Source of the DNA: Marchantia polymorpha subsp. ruderalis
Lineage: Eukaryota; Streptophyta; Marchantiopsida; Marchantiales; Marchantiaceae
Direction of reading: 5' to 3'
Assembly (NCBI GenBank): GCA_037833965.1
Contig: AP031358.1
Location: 3,666,001 to 3,730,000, forward strand
DNA length: 64,000 nucleotides
Shown here one piece after another: positions 24,501-37,496 of this stretch. Position 1 is the first letter of the stretch. Each line of letters begins with the position of its first letter. The translations under genes and the position numbers were made by a program. The notes beneath the pieces are model-generated. The model was not told the origin of the DNA. It saw nothing but the letters and a program-made list of their open reading frames with translations, and made no database searches.

Positions 24501-25453
24501 AAACAGACCTCTTGCTAGTCCAAGGTACAGGAGCTTCTCAAGTAGAATAACAACTATGACCGCAGGTTCCGTCACTGGACCTCTCTAACACGACAAATAA
24601 AAATGGAAGGTTGTTGTCGTCGCTCAGCAGGCAGAAAGAAACATACCATATTCATCTTAGGGTTTCTTGGCGTGTTTCGGCTTCGTCGGTCCTTCGGTCT
24701 GCGTTTCTTCTGATGGATTCGCCATCTCTTCCTGTGCGTTTCCTTTGAGCAGTTGACGAATTTCAACTTCTGACCGCATATTCTTGCATTCCAAACCGCT
24801 TTTTGCTTCTCAACTTCCGACCCTACGGACCTTGAAAAGCTTCTAGAATTCATCGAAAACGATGAGATCTTCGTCCAAGTCGCAGAGAGGAGAATTGTGC
24901 TTAACTACTTGCGACCCTAGATAGAGCCCGATTGGGAGATAGAGAGAGAAAAGGTTCAAGTCTGGTTCAACTGAATACAAAAATGGTTTCATCTGAAGGG
25001 AAAGGTGACCAGCATCCTTCAATCTCGAAGACCTGCTGTAAAAGTCTTCCACGTGACGGAGACTGCTGGACAATATCAGAAGGATCGAAAGGGAGGTTTC
25101 GCTTGTGAATTAGAAGATGACACGGGATTATCCTCGTCTTGTAGGAGACAACTTCCAAACATTTTTGTACATCAGGAGGACCATCTTAGGGTATGTTCTA
25201 CTGGCGAAGGCGACGTCGAGGCACGTGGACTGCCCGAAGGTAGATGTTTTCATATGGCATTAAGTCAATCGATCAAACTTCAAGCACCGCAACAATCCCG
25301 ATTCGAATCACTCGAAGGGTTTGCGTCGCACGTCTCTCGCAGCACCTACAAAATTCGGTTCCTCAGTACCACAAGTTTGGCTAGAGTCTAGAATATGGAC
25401 TCTAGAAGAATTTCAAGCACATCTCTCCAAACAGAAACTTCTATTCACATTCA

Positions 25454-25480
25454 TTAGGGTTTAGGGTGGATGCATGCATC
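25454..25480. promoter_or_regulatory. Two telomere-type repeats next to an RY-like motif
   Basis: TTAGGGTTTAGGGT at 25,454-25,467 equals two plant telomere units (TTTAGGG) in a row. TGCATGCATCC, containing the RY core CATGCA, follows a few bases later. Telo-box plus RY is a combination seen in plant promoters. No gene could be assigned, so this may equally be a short interstitial telomeric repeat. Confidence 0.35.
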
Positions 25481-26125
25481 CTCATACATCAAGGTGATTA
25501 GTGCCTCTTCAGTCCGACATAGGTCTTCGAGATTCACTTACGCTTGCGGTCTTTTCCGCATGATTTCAAGGACGGCCGGTCACCGAAGCAACATGCGCGT
25601 TTTGACCGCACATGCTCCAACACAAATCCAGTTCGCATCGCAAAAAGATCATCGCCATGCGGTGACTTTGACTGTCGTGAGCGTGAACCCTTTTTATATT
25701 ATGGTCTTGACTCTCAAAACAACATTAAAAGAAAGGGCAAACTTGATTTGAAGATTAAAGTAAACATTATCTACAATATATTTCGTACCAACAAATATAT
25801 ATATAAAAGTAAGTTGTTGAGGTCCGGTGAAGAATCTCTAGACATGAGGAGAGATTAAACATATATCAATCTTAAAGAATTTATATTGATTAATATCCGG
25901 TACAAAACACATCCATTTCTATGACATTGCAGAATCATGAGGACATTATGTCTGTTGGACTCGTTCGTCCTCTCTTTCCATGACCACCATTTTGTCGAAA
26001 TGTGGATTTAGCTCCGTAGCTCCCTGTGAAGATAGAATTGGTGAAGGCACTGAATTGCAAAGACGCCTTTTAATACAGACATAAGACGAGTGTGAGGAAA
26101 TAATAATGGGTAGTGCTAGTTATCT

Positions 26126-26284
26126 CTTACTCGGGGTTAATTAACCCTAACCCTAGTATAAAAGATTCTCTGATTGGTCGAACACCCTACCTTGAGTGCT
26201 ACTAATCCCAACAACCTATAACACTGCATCTACCAACCAGAGAAAATATGGGAATAGAGTGAGGGCTAATTAACCCTAAGTGAG
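26126..26284. mobile_element. MITE candidate with about 55-bp inverted ends
   Basis: The left end (26,126-26,182) and the reverse complement of the right end (26,231-26,284) share the core GGGTTAATTA.CCCT followed by matching AT-rich and CTCTG.TTGGT blocks, at about 70-75% by eye. The total is near 160 bp and there is no coding capacity. No clear target duplication was found, so the superfamily is open. Confidence 0.5.
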
Positions 26285-29200
26285 GGTTAAGGATGATATA
26301 CCAAGTTAAGTACATGAAGGATACACCATCGAGTTATACAGGGAATGCATCATCTAATGAAATGTACTTCCCGCAAAGGTAACCTCCTTTCCAATTTCTC
26401 TACTTAGGGCGACACTATTCTTTTGAAATATGTAAGTCTTCACAGTATGAGAAGTTAGAAAATATTCTTCGATAATTCCGGATGAAGAATGTACGGGTTA
26501 TAGACAAGTAACTCATCTCCAACATCTTCCCAATTGTACATGCTTGGACAAATTTCTTGATACCTCGGAACTGTGAGGAAAGGACCAGGAACTGAGTATA
26601 ATCCATAGAGGAAGGTACTTTCACCTTATACTCTTCCGTGTCTCCAATCCGAGTCTTGGATTTGGACATACATGATTAGAGAGAGTCATACGTAGATCTA
26701 TTCCCAACATCATTTGTTGGGAACCAGTAGGACCTTAATAGATATAATATTTTACTCGCAGAATCAATTACTTTTCATTCCCGTGATGTTGCAGGCACAA
26801 TGTCATGGCATTTGACAGAATCTTCTATCCTTTTCTTAGATTTCTTGGTCACTCCTCTCTTGATTAGAATAACCAAAACGGTGAGGATTGTTTGCACAGG
26901 TCAACTTTCAAAAGTAGTAATGAATCCTCACCCATTGATTATTAGTTAAATTCATTTCATAATAATTGAATGTTATATATAATATTAATATTTTATATAA
27001 TTAGTGTTAGAAAAATTCATTCACTACTAAGTACACGTATGGAAAAAATTAACTTTTCTATAGAACACGAAAATTGAAACATAAAGTTATAAAATTTTTG
27101 TGAATATTCCAAATAAAAATACACATAAACACACTAACTCATCAAAGCTTATAAAATACTTAGAACACCCACAGCACATTACTTGCACATTTCTAAAAAA
27201 CCAGTTTTGCTTGGAATAAAATTATTTTCAGATCGATAACTTGTGCAAAATATATGGAATCTAAGCACTGTGATGTCACACCGCTGGAGGGTCATTATCA
27301 AAATATTGTATAAAACATTTCGTTGACTTATTTGCGATACAACCTCAGTGTATTCCGAACCCACCTGTGTAAGTTACTGTGGCTTTCACTAAGTACTTTA
27401 TGATTACGTTTCAGATGAGTCAGTTTGAAAATCTGACCAAATCTTCTATTCTAAAGAACTATAGCGAAATTCATTATTTTTTTGGGTAAGTCAGTTGACT
27501 TTCTTTATCCTTTGAAAACAAATGATTAACAAAACAAGTTTCCATTATTTCTGTTTTCAATGTGGTCCGTAATTTATCGTGTGATTTCTTTCACACGACA
27601 AATCTAAACATCCCAATTGATCACCCTGATATGAACAACAGAAGCTTAAATGTGATTCAGGTTCTTATATGATTAGAAAATAAGTCAAGATCAAGTGAGG
27701 GGAAATTTCAAAGACTACATTGTGAGGCACGACTCAACTTAATTATAGCGTAGAAACAAACTCGAGCTAGAGCTTGTGTCTATGTGGTTTGGTCTCACTT
27801 TGCATATAAGTGGCACGTACGTTATTCTACCTCCCGCGAAATCAATGAACACCCACACATGTGCCATTTGCCCTACCGCCTCTATACTTGCGTAATGATG
27901 GATTTGCAGATTTGAGAGCAGAATGATATTCTCAAGAGCTAATAATTTGGCGAAAGTTGATCTGTGTACCGTGAGTTGTCGAGTGAAATTGGTTTGCGTC
28001 AGAATATCTTGTTACAAAAACTCTATTGTTGAAGGAAGCTGGATCACAATATTAATATCATTTTCTTATAGAATTAAGAACTGGAGCATAACACATATAT
28101 TCCCTTCGGTAACGTTTGAAGTGCCTAAGATTGACGTGTTACTTGCAATATGAGCTTGTAGATGGTTAATTTCATTTGTCACGGTCATTTTTTTAAGGTA
28201 TAATAGGTCATCCCAACAAAAATTTCAAGAAAAGAAAGTATAATAGTCGCCTATCTTCCGAAAGTATAGCCCGTTTTCCAGAATCTAAACCTGTAAGATT
28301 TAAAATGACCATGAAATCCTTGTTGTTAAATTCCAAGGGGCATGTACAATGGAAGGAAGCCAAGAAAAAGACTACTCTTGTTCTTATAATGTTGGATAAA
28401 TTTTTACCAAAACCGTGCCAGTGGCCCCCGTTCATTTCTTCCCAGCTAGGTTCCACCCAAACGTGATGGGTCACTTTGTCACTTTGTCGCCTTGTCACCA
28501 TGCTCATCCGACATCCACAAAGCTTAATTTCATCTCTTGACAAATATATGGTAACTAAATTCCAAAAACATCCGAATCCCAATCAAATTTAAGGATCAAC
28601 CTCTAGAACTCCAGCATTGAGGAAAACATTCACAAAAAGAATAGATAATCCCAAGCTTTCGTGACAAGGAAATTTTAAATAATACAAACTCTTTCTCCAT
28701 CTCGACAGTGTGGCACAAGTAGAAGTCAAATGAACAGTAGTATCCCATTATATCTTAGTTGTGTTCAAACAATATTTTCCCCGGTATTATAAATTGCATA
28801 GAGCACAAATGAGAAGCTTCCAAAAAAAACAGGAAGTTACTAGACGTGTATTTGTTCTGAACCAAATACGTCCTTTGAAAAAATTTAGCTCAAGCTTCTT
28901 CCACAATACTCTGCCTCCGCAGAACTTCAGCTAGCTTTATTCGTAATCTAGCAACCACTTTCGATGAGTTTTATTCAAACATATTCTCTGTTGCTTATAG
29001 AATATTCGTGAATTCATGCATGAAGAACCGTGAAGGAAATTACTTTGAGTTATTCATAGACTAACAACCACTTAAGGTATCATTAGTTCAAGATCTATGT
29101 CCTTTATATTTCACTCCGTTCGAATGTTATTCAGTGTCGCAGTCTTATTCATATGATCACTATTTATCACTCCATCGTTGGTGATCGGTTTTAGTTACAT

Positions 29201-32200
29201 TCATTGACCATGTCGGTACTATCGGGACTACCCCATGTTACCCGCTCCATTCGATTATACGACAATTCCCATACTTTTTGCTATAATATTCCGTGCCCGA
29301 TATTGGAGGAGCATGACTTTGTCTCTTCCTGTTATATGATACCCAACTTGCATGATGACTCGATGTGACCTGCGGCGAACATGTGTACCTGGAGTTTACA
29401 CTTCAATGCCCCTTCCGCAATTGTGAGGAGGAGAATCCTGTATAAGTGCGTATCTACCACAAAACCATGTCGATGTTGACTGACATCAATAAAATGATAC
29501 TCACTGATCCGAAAAGCGAAAAGGTTCACCTCGCTTAGCAATCGGCGTCAATTGTTTGGCATTATGGAGGCTTGTAGGAATTCCTGGAATGGAAGTAGGA
29601 GTGGAGTGAATATAATTGCTGCCAATGTTGACATACTGGCTAGAGTAGAATATTAATCTGCAGGAGGTTCCGACAAGATCCGGAACTTGAATCGTCCCAT
29701 TCACTCACTCGAATGTGGTGGTAAATCATGTGAAAAGCCCACGTAATTCCTGTTCATGCTTTTGCTAGCACTTCTCGTCTTCTCGTTCCCTGAGAGTGGC
29801 TCACTGGCTAAGGCACTGAGCATGTGCCGATCTCCTTTTCCTGTCCAGTACAATGTGCAGATCCTTGTTCGTATTTACAGTCACCCATTGCCTTGGCCTT
29901 GACTTCCGAGACATGCTGCTTTGCACCCTACCGTTCTACAGTAACATGCCTGGCAATGGTAGCAACCATGCCAAGGTACAGCAATGCAGCAAGCAATCAG
30001 GAGGTCCAGCTCAATCACTGCTGTAACTGGAGTGCCAACTGCATCGAGATGAAAGCCCTGTCTGCCTAATCGCGTGCGTGCTCACTGTTCCATGTAATTA
30101 CGGCACTCCATTTGCTAATCCATCATTCCAAGCCGAGTTGAAGGCAGGTGTGACTGGAAGTAACCAACTAGCAATTCATTTGTCTTCGGACGTTCTAATC
30201 TTGACTCTCAGGGCGGTGGCGAGGTTGAGTTTCGTCGGTATCAATAACGAACGGCACACTCGATTTGACTTTCGTATCCTTGGCCCTCACCATCGAGCTC
30301 CATGAATGGTGTACCTCAATGTGCCGGAGCACCTCCTCGTGACCGGACGTGTGGACTGAGCATGGAGTGAATCCTGAGCCGTCTAAAGCTCCCGACAGAA
30401 ATGCTATTTTCGGGATTGTCAATCTATTCATAGCTATATGGGATAGAGATTCTTTCTGTCAAGTCCAAAAGTTCTGCCCTCGACTGACTGACTGTCTGAT
30501 TTATTAGCCTGTTGATGGTGGCATGTTCCAATCACTCTGTGAAATGGTGCGGACCGAAGACAATCTAATCTCAATGGCAGGGAATGTATATAGAAGTGAG
30601 GACAAGTGCCGATTGAAGGAGAGGACTCAGGAAGAACGGCATTTCTTTGCATCAGGCGGAGTGATCGTGTATCTCCGGGGAGTGGTGATATTCTTCTTTT
30701 CTCCAAGCACAGCTAAATACGAGATGAATGCTCACTCTGTATGACCAACACAATGCTGACTACCAGGTGAGGGCACAATGTGCATGAACAGAGCGTGCTC
30801 AAATTTCTTAAATTTCGTGGCTGTGTGTTGCCTTTCCTGAGTGGAAGTAACGTTGTGAATAGGTCGCCCACCTCCTCTGCAAGCAATCGAAGCAGTCCAA
30901 AATTGTCCTTCGATGATTCCAAGCTCGCTTTAGACCCTCATGCTCACATATTCGAGCGGTAAGAGTCCGAGACCAGCAAGGAACATGGCACAAGCTGATG
31001 CAGCAAGGTAATGGCAGCTATGTACTTGAGATCGTTTCGAGCTAACAGAGTGCTCGAAAACTTTGAATGATCCATGTCTTCCAGCTACCGGTGCCGAGTA
31101 CCCAAATTGTGGGCGATCGATTCCGTGCTCTGCGCTTACCTTCCTGAACCTCCTCCGACGTTGTTAAAATTGGCAGTGTTCACGTGCACATTGCAATTCA
31201 CGACATCCATCGTAGTCCTACTGTCGTAAGGAATCGCGCAGAACATCTATCTTCCACCACACATGTTAGATAGATAGATGTCGGCGAGAAGATTCTCAAT
31301 CCAAATCTGAATGAAGAAGTCATCAGGTTGCAAGCAGTGAACTCCTGCCAAAACCATTGGTTTAAATCATGCCGGGCTCAATTACACAGTCTTCTTTTGA
31401 ACAGAGTCGAGCTAAAACTATCCGGACTTGAGGTTCCTGCTCTTGCTGTTTCTGCAGAAGAACGAAATTCGCCATCAACTTCTTCTGATGTAACTTGAGA
31501 TATGCAGCAGCTCGATATAAGTTTTGGTTTGGCATAGTATTTGCTCTCGTAGAGCTATGGGATACTGAGTAAAGCTCCCTCTTACACGCTGAGCTTCACA
31601 GCTGATCGTATTTGAGCTGGACAATTCTGCGAGGCGATAGATTGAAGAATCCTCTTAAATGAACCCATCTTCCAATACAAGTTTTCCAGAACTATGGTGT
31701 TCTGATCACACCGTGCGCTGCGCTGCACGGTGTGATCAGAGCGCACCAAGTCTCCTCGAGGTCTACATGTAGCTCTCAGCAGCTCCCTCTGAAGAAACAT
31801 AGAATGACGCTTTCTTACGTTCGATCTCGAGGTCGGTATACGGTAATTTACATCAGATCCAAAGACTTTTGCTGTAAATGGGCTGCAGATGACAGCGATA
31901 CCCAGCTGCTGTTCTACAGTGGCGACCTGCAGTAACCAGAGACGAAGGGGACCTACACTATGGGCTGGAAACGAATCTTAGTAACCCAGTGGGACCCATT
32001 TGAGCCCACAACTCAATCGGTGCTCACCCTTTTGTGGCCCCTAATAATTATTAAGCCGCAGAATTTCACGGATCCAGAGCTATTCTTGCCGCAGTCGGAA
32101 CCCCTGACTCACTCCTGGTACCTCTTCACAAAAGTTCTTACGGCCTTCGATTTCTAAGCAAGAAAAGTCAACACGTGCAGAGAAGGCTTGCGAGTACATC

Positions 32201-33098
32201 AGATGACACCGTACTTGCGTAATGCAGTCACTGCATGTTAGACAGTTTGGTCTGCCGAAAAGGCAAAATCCATTTGGAAGAGTGTGATATGTTGAACCGT
32301 GACGCTATTGTAGTAACAAGGATTTTGTCCATTGCTCTGTCATTGTGAGGTACCAAGTAACAAAGCAACGAGGATGGGAGACCCGTCAAGAACTAACTGG
32401 AGAAGATGAGGCTTGGGCATCACAATTGGAAACACCTAGGATTGCACCTAACATATCGAGGACAAATGGCTACATACTAGGGTACAATATGCATCATCAT
32501 TGCATAGAGAGCTGTGTTTTGATTTATAGTGTTAATGCGAGACCAGACTATACATTTTCATTAAACTCTATTGATCAATAACTTTTATCAAGAAGTTAAA
32601 TTTTTATTATTCTCATAAGAAAAAAGCTCTGTTAACATCAAAGTCAAAGAATTGCCAAATATTCTTTCACTGTATAATATACTAAAAGTAGGGATTAATT
32701 CTATTTTCTCTAATTTTATTCTGATTGTCGAGAAAAAAAGCCGAATGTTCAATATAATTTCAAATACTTATATTTACCGTCTCACTTTCCGATGACACAG
32801 GTGTAGCTACTCTTTACCTCTCAAATGAGAACAAGAGTCACATCGGACCATGTTACATGCGATATAATACCTTAGTCAAAAGTCGCCGAAGGCATGGTGG
32901 ACGAACATATTCATGAGTTTCCTGATGAATGATCCCGTGTCATCTACTCTGCTCTAAAGTTGAAGGTTAATGCCATCGCTCCTCTTATAGAGCTCGATGG
33001 GCCGTTGCAATTATTTCCAAAGAAAGTTACCGATTGATACCGATGCTACTGATCGAATGAAGGTGAATTGGTAGTCGCCTCGATCATCAAAGGTGTAA
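26285..33098. other. Intergenic region without a recognisable gene
   Basis: The base composition is mixed: AT-rich from 26,930 to 27,500, more balanced from 29,700 to 31,800. Frames are short and contradictory between strands. A strong hairpin at 31,701 is listed separately. I see no RNA gene or element ends. Confidence 0.4.
31701..31740. repeat. Perfect 16-bp inverted repeat with 8-nt loop
   Basis: TCTGATCACACCGTGC at 31,701-31,716 and its exact reverse complement at 31,725-31,740 flank the loop GCTGCGCT. In RNA a few more G-U and G-C pairs would extend the base of the stem. The function is unknown; it could be a small transposon relic or a cruciform-forming site. Confidence 0.8.
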
Positions 33099-33455
33099 AT
33101 GTCAAGGCTTCGGCTCGCTCGTGACAGACTACATGCGTTGTTGTTGCTGCTCGTTTGCTTGTCTGGTGCAGTATTTGAGCTACAAACAATTTCTTCTACT
33201 CTTACCATCTACTCCTTCGCGAAATCATACACGAAGGACCGCGAGGACATCGAGGCTTTCATCGTCACTGGTTCGGACTTCTCCTCGTTGGACCGACCAA
33301 ATTTGTTGGCAGTGCGTCTCGGTGCTCCATCTGCTGTAATTGAACACTTGAAATTGAGACGCTACCAGCACTCAGGAAGTATATCGAGAAGACCCTCCCA
33401 ATTGCAAATATACAGGAGATGGAGAGCAGACCGGAGGGCAGTAGCTGAAAGCTGA
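33099..33455 (+). CDS. Possible small secreted or membrane-anchored protein, unknown
   Basis: An ATG-started frame of 118 codons. The N-terminus has basic residues followed by a strongly hydrophobic run (LHALLLLLVCLSGAVF, about residues 12-27), which looks like a signal peptide or a single membrane anchor. The remainder is mixed charge, with an Arg-rich end and no motif I recognise. Overlapping frames exist on the other strand and I saw no clear promoter or splice partner, so it may be one exon of a gene or chance. Confidence 0.25.
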   Translation: MSRLRLARDRLHALLLLLVCLSGAVFELQTISSTLTIYSFAKSYTKDREDIEAFIVTGSDFSSLDRPNLLAVRLGAPSAVIEHLKLRRYQHSGSISRRPSQLQIYRRWRADRRAVAES

Positions 33456-35347
33456 TCAGCCAGTGCCTCGCCAGGAATCAACGGATGACAAACTTGCTAA
33501 TTCAGTCGATTACACAGAGCGAAGGTGATAGTGGTTGCTACAATTTTAGAAACAAAGTTCGAATAGCCACAAAATTATCCATTCTGAGCTCAAATGCCGA
33601 CGCTGTCACGTGTCGAACCTGATCTTCCTCAGTTCATTGTTGTGTGGAGCAAATTTAGCACTTCGTAAACAGCTCTAGCTGCATACCAATAGTCTTGTTG
33701 AAATATTTTGTAAGAAACACCTGCAGTGCGGAGGCGGTGAAGAGCCCCAACACCTAACCAGTCTATTCCTCTAGCGCAAGTCTTTAGTGCGACGAACTTT
33801 TCGAGGTTTCAAATTATAAATTCCGAAAAAAACGGAATATACTACACAGCAAAGACAAACATTATGCTACGATTGATCGTAAGATGAGATTGATATGGCT
33901 TACAGCCTACATTATATAAAATCCAAGACCACTCGATTAGATCTTTTAGAGAAGAGGCAGTCAATAAAAGGTGCCCGAAGCCCGAACATTCCCTCTCGAG
34001 TTGGAAGACCATATCCCGTCGAGAAAACGCTGAAGGTTGGATCTGGAAGAACAATGCATCAGTTATCTTCAAATCAACCATCCAGAGAGGTGAGTGAGAA
34101 AGATGCTCATCTACGTATCTGGGGTACGTGTATTTCTGATCATAGGTACATTGGAAATATGGACTCTCAAAGCATGTTTGCTACCTTGGAGTTTATTTAT
34201 CCATTGCGTTTCTGACTAGTGTACGTTCAGTGTGCAATTCTATCCCATTTCCTAATCATATTGAAGCAATGCAAACGACTTCCGATCACACCACTTCATA
34301 CTCCTACAACAAAAGCAGCTCAAGGACTAAAGTTTTTTCATTTCCCATGTGATCTCTGCTATCTACTGAATCTGAATTTGCCGTGGTTGGAATATCCAAC
34401 ACATTCTCCAAACGCCCTAAACTGTCAACCACTAAAAAATGCCGGTGCAAAACTGACCAGTCTCTTTTAGAAACCGGATTGTAGGTCTTCGGAAAATAGT
34501 CCTCTTTCTATTTCTCTCAATAATTCTATAGAACAAACGAAGATGTTCTTTACTTTACTCCTACTAATACATCAGTGACATAGGGTGATATACAAAACAA
34601 TGGGTCGTCGATGGGAAAACCGACACAGGATCGAGAATCTCCGACCCGGCGATGACGTGAATGCATGTTGGATTGCTCGGTATGGACGCCAGGATTATGA
34701 TAAAACGTATCGACAACCCAGGATCTGTGTACACACCTAAAGAATTATTGCTGGAAGCATGGCAGGTGCCGTGAGTGCAGCTGCCGGCCATGGGCGGAAA
34801 GTGGGCAAGTTGATGTTGTTAATATGGCTCTGAAATCCTGACTTGGAACCCTGAGGCGTGCAATCTGCAAGTAGTGTTGTTGTTGTTGTTGCTACGTTAT
34901 GGCATTCGAGATTGCTACCCCCGGATTGGGCCTTCCTCCCATTCCGTAATGAGCTTCATTCATTCAGAACTCAAGGAGCGCCTGCGAACGTGACAACAAA
35001 CCCAGGGTAAGTTCCACCTCGTCCAGCCCCTGGACTCTTGAAAGATGAACACTTTCCTCAAATCTGCATCTTCCCAAGCGCCATCGCCACCCACCAAGCC
35101 ATCCGGCCATCCAGCAATCCATCGTTGACTACTGTACCAAAATTGAGAGCAGTGCGGAGCAGAGCTCTGAGGTCTGAGTTCTACTGACGAGCCTTCCATG
35201 GACACTTCCACATGGAGAAAAGCATGGGCCAGTTTTTTGTTCATGAGGAGCACAGAACCCAATGAGGTTGGACGATCTCGTCACCAGGCACGGCCTTGCG
35301 GTCTATCCTGATCACCATCCAGAAGGGTCGCGCAGCGAACTGCTCAC
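33456..35347. other. Intergenic region
   Basis: No recognisable gene. A GTT/TTG run of about seven units lies near 34,876-34,895. The 34,960-35,262 stretch is open on the - strand and could carry more exons of the candidate gene at 35,348-35,585, but no splice partner is convincing. Confidence 0.35.
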
Positions 35348-35585
35348 CTGTATCGCTCCGGTGGTTCATGTCACCGGGGTGGTGGACATGGGAATACGTC
35401 AAGTCTAGCAGCGCGTGAATTCCATGCTCGTGTTTCATGCTTCGGGAATGCATTCCGTGATCGTCCTCAGGAGGCTTGTAATAAGAGCGCGCTGTCTCCG
35501 GATACCGACCCAAGAACCTCATCACCATGCCGAAGCTGAAGCCCACTATCTCCCACCCTAGCTTGCCCACAGCCTGCACTGACAT
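35348..35585 (-). CDS. Possible first coding exon of an unknown gene
   Basis: On the - strand an ATG at 35,585 opens 79 codons that read like coding sequence (start MSVQAVGKLGWEIVGFSFG) and end at a consensus-like donor, CAG then GTGAGC. The + strand from 35,560 to 35,860 is nearly free of G, and GC-rich promoter-like sequence extends to 36,700; this would suit a leftward gene with its leader there. I recognise no domain. The HGM/HGI-rich second half contains seven to eight histidines in about 25 residues. Downstream exons were not found and a + frame overlaps it, so the call is tentative. Confidence 0.3.
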
Positions 35586-37496
35586 CTTCCCACTCCTCCA
35601 AATTCCACTCAACAACACCAACAATCTACCACTCAATCACTCAAATCAATCGATCAAACCCTCCAACGAAGGACCAGTAGGCAATTCAGTGGAGAATTCA
35701 CGCGAATTCTGGACTCGTCGAATTGATAGTTACGTTTCCTCCACGAACCGAGCTGAGCTGCCGCCCGAGAACACCTCCACCTGGCCTCAACTAATTATTC
35801 TTAATCTATCAAACACCTACACAAAATTCTACACCTGGCCTAAAATCTGACTAAACCTCGAATCCTCCCCTTGATCTTCACGACTCGTCCTCGGTTCCGC
35901 AGTATAGAGCGGATCCACTCGAGAATCGGATTTTTATGAATACTATGGCTACGACGAGGGCATCGAGTACCTTCGCTCCAACGCTGGTGTCCGTCCGTCT
36001 GTCGGTCTTCTGTCTGTACAAGATCATGCACGAATCTGGCAACTTCTTTCTCGCTCGATTGGATTTCGCTATGGACTGACTTCTATGAAGCGAGTTGCGT
36101 CGAAGGGTCCGTGATTTGAGTGCGAGGAAGAGAGGCGAAGCAAGGCGAAAGAAGGGGCCCAGAACGATTCGAGCCCGGCAGAAAGACCGGGGGCAGCAGA
36201 ACCTGACGATCCGAGAATTCACCAGCACGCGAGACCATTCCTCTCACGTGCGCTTTCCGCAACGTGATTTCTGCCACTCTCTGATTCCGGCCGAGTCCCG
36301 ACTCCGGGGGGCTCCAAAGCTCGTTGCCAACATGACCCAGTCTCCTCCCGTCCTTCATCCACGTGGCCTGCCCGCTGACCGACTAACTGACCGGCTTGAC
36401 TGCTGGCTTCGAAGAAAGGGGGCGGACTGACCATCGGCCGCTCGCTCGCCCGCTCGCCCGCTCCCCCAGTCGCACTGTAAAACCTTTCGGATATTCGCTC
36501 GTACCACATGATACTCATTACACGGCTCGAGGGCGTATGGACCGGTCGGTGACCGGTAGCTTTAAGATGAGGTCCGCAGTCGGACGGCTGAGATTGCGAG
36601 AAACTGAGTTGGCTGCTCGGCTCCGCACGCCAAGCGACGATAACATGGCCTTCGAAGCCTCAGCCGGCTGCTGCCGCAGTCAACGGGGCCACTGACCGGG
36701 TCCACGCGCTTCCACAGTAGCAGGAGTCTGTAGAACCCGGAGTCCTGGACCCTGAATTCTGCAACCTCTGGATCTCCAGGCTTAGGTCCCTCGGGCCCCT
36801 GCCTGCCTGCCTTCCACCGACCCCTGCCCTTTCCATTTACCGTCTACAATACATTTGTCTACAACTGCCTGCCATAATTTTATTCCCTTTCTTTCGTGTA
36901 GCCATCTGGCAAAAACAACTAAATCTGCGTACTTTGCTAAGAATTATTGAACAGGTAAAAAAGATATGGAGAACATCGGTGGATAACGAGGAAACAGAAT
37001 GTGAACAGTTATTGACCAAGATGAATCTAAGGGGCATGTGAACGGATTGTTGCGTTTCTTTTCGGATTGGACATCCTAAACGTCTCATTAAGATATTTAG
37101 AAGACAACAAATTATCATGGCAAATTCCTGAATACTCCCTGAAAAACTAACAATAGAATGTGATTGAGTTTGTAACTCAAGCAATTTAAGTTCTTGAGCA
37201 ATTCCACCTGCACGACATTCAGTAGTTGGTGTTAAAAAACTGTTGGTATAAAGAATTGGTAAAGATTTTGATTATTTAATAATGTATATAGATAAAGGAA
37301 TATAATCGATGTCCATGTAGAGTGAGAAATCTATATAAATTGTGGGTAGCACACTTGCATACGTAAGGTGGAATTTTATACTAAAAATCTGACTCACTAA
37401 CTTGTTCAACATTCAAGTAACATTCTATAAAATAAGATTTTTTCTAGAAACATGTGATATATATGATTCATAATGATTATATCAAAAATATCAATA
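35586..37496. other. GC-rich stretch then AT-rich transition
   Basis: From 35,900 to 36,830 the sequence is GC- and CpG-rich like the SAMS upstream region, with overlapping frames on both strands, and may be a promoter or leader. CGCTCGCC-type short repeats occur near 36,437-36,470. After 36,840 GC content falls quickly into the AT-rich block. No gene is recognised. Confidence 0.4.

Larger units (their letters stand above)
17541..26125. other. Long intergenic region without a recognisable gene
   Basis: I read both strands here and found no protein family I recognise. The frames are short (at most about 150 codons) and overlap on opposite strands. AGGATAAA-type short repeats occur near 17,760-17,790. 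The subregion 22,850-23,100 is AT-rich. Separate entries give the hairpin at 18,259, the G-rich tract at 19,504, the CTT repeat at 21,505 and the telomere-like motif at 25,454. Genes with many small exons could be missed by eye. Confidence 0.4.

Noticed and set aside
29824-30305. Two adjacent short + frames (81 and 75 codons)
   Set aside because: No recognisable domain, no splice signals linking them, and competing frames on the other strand.
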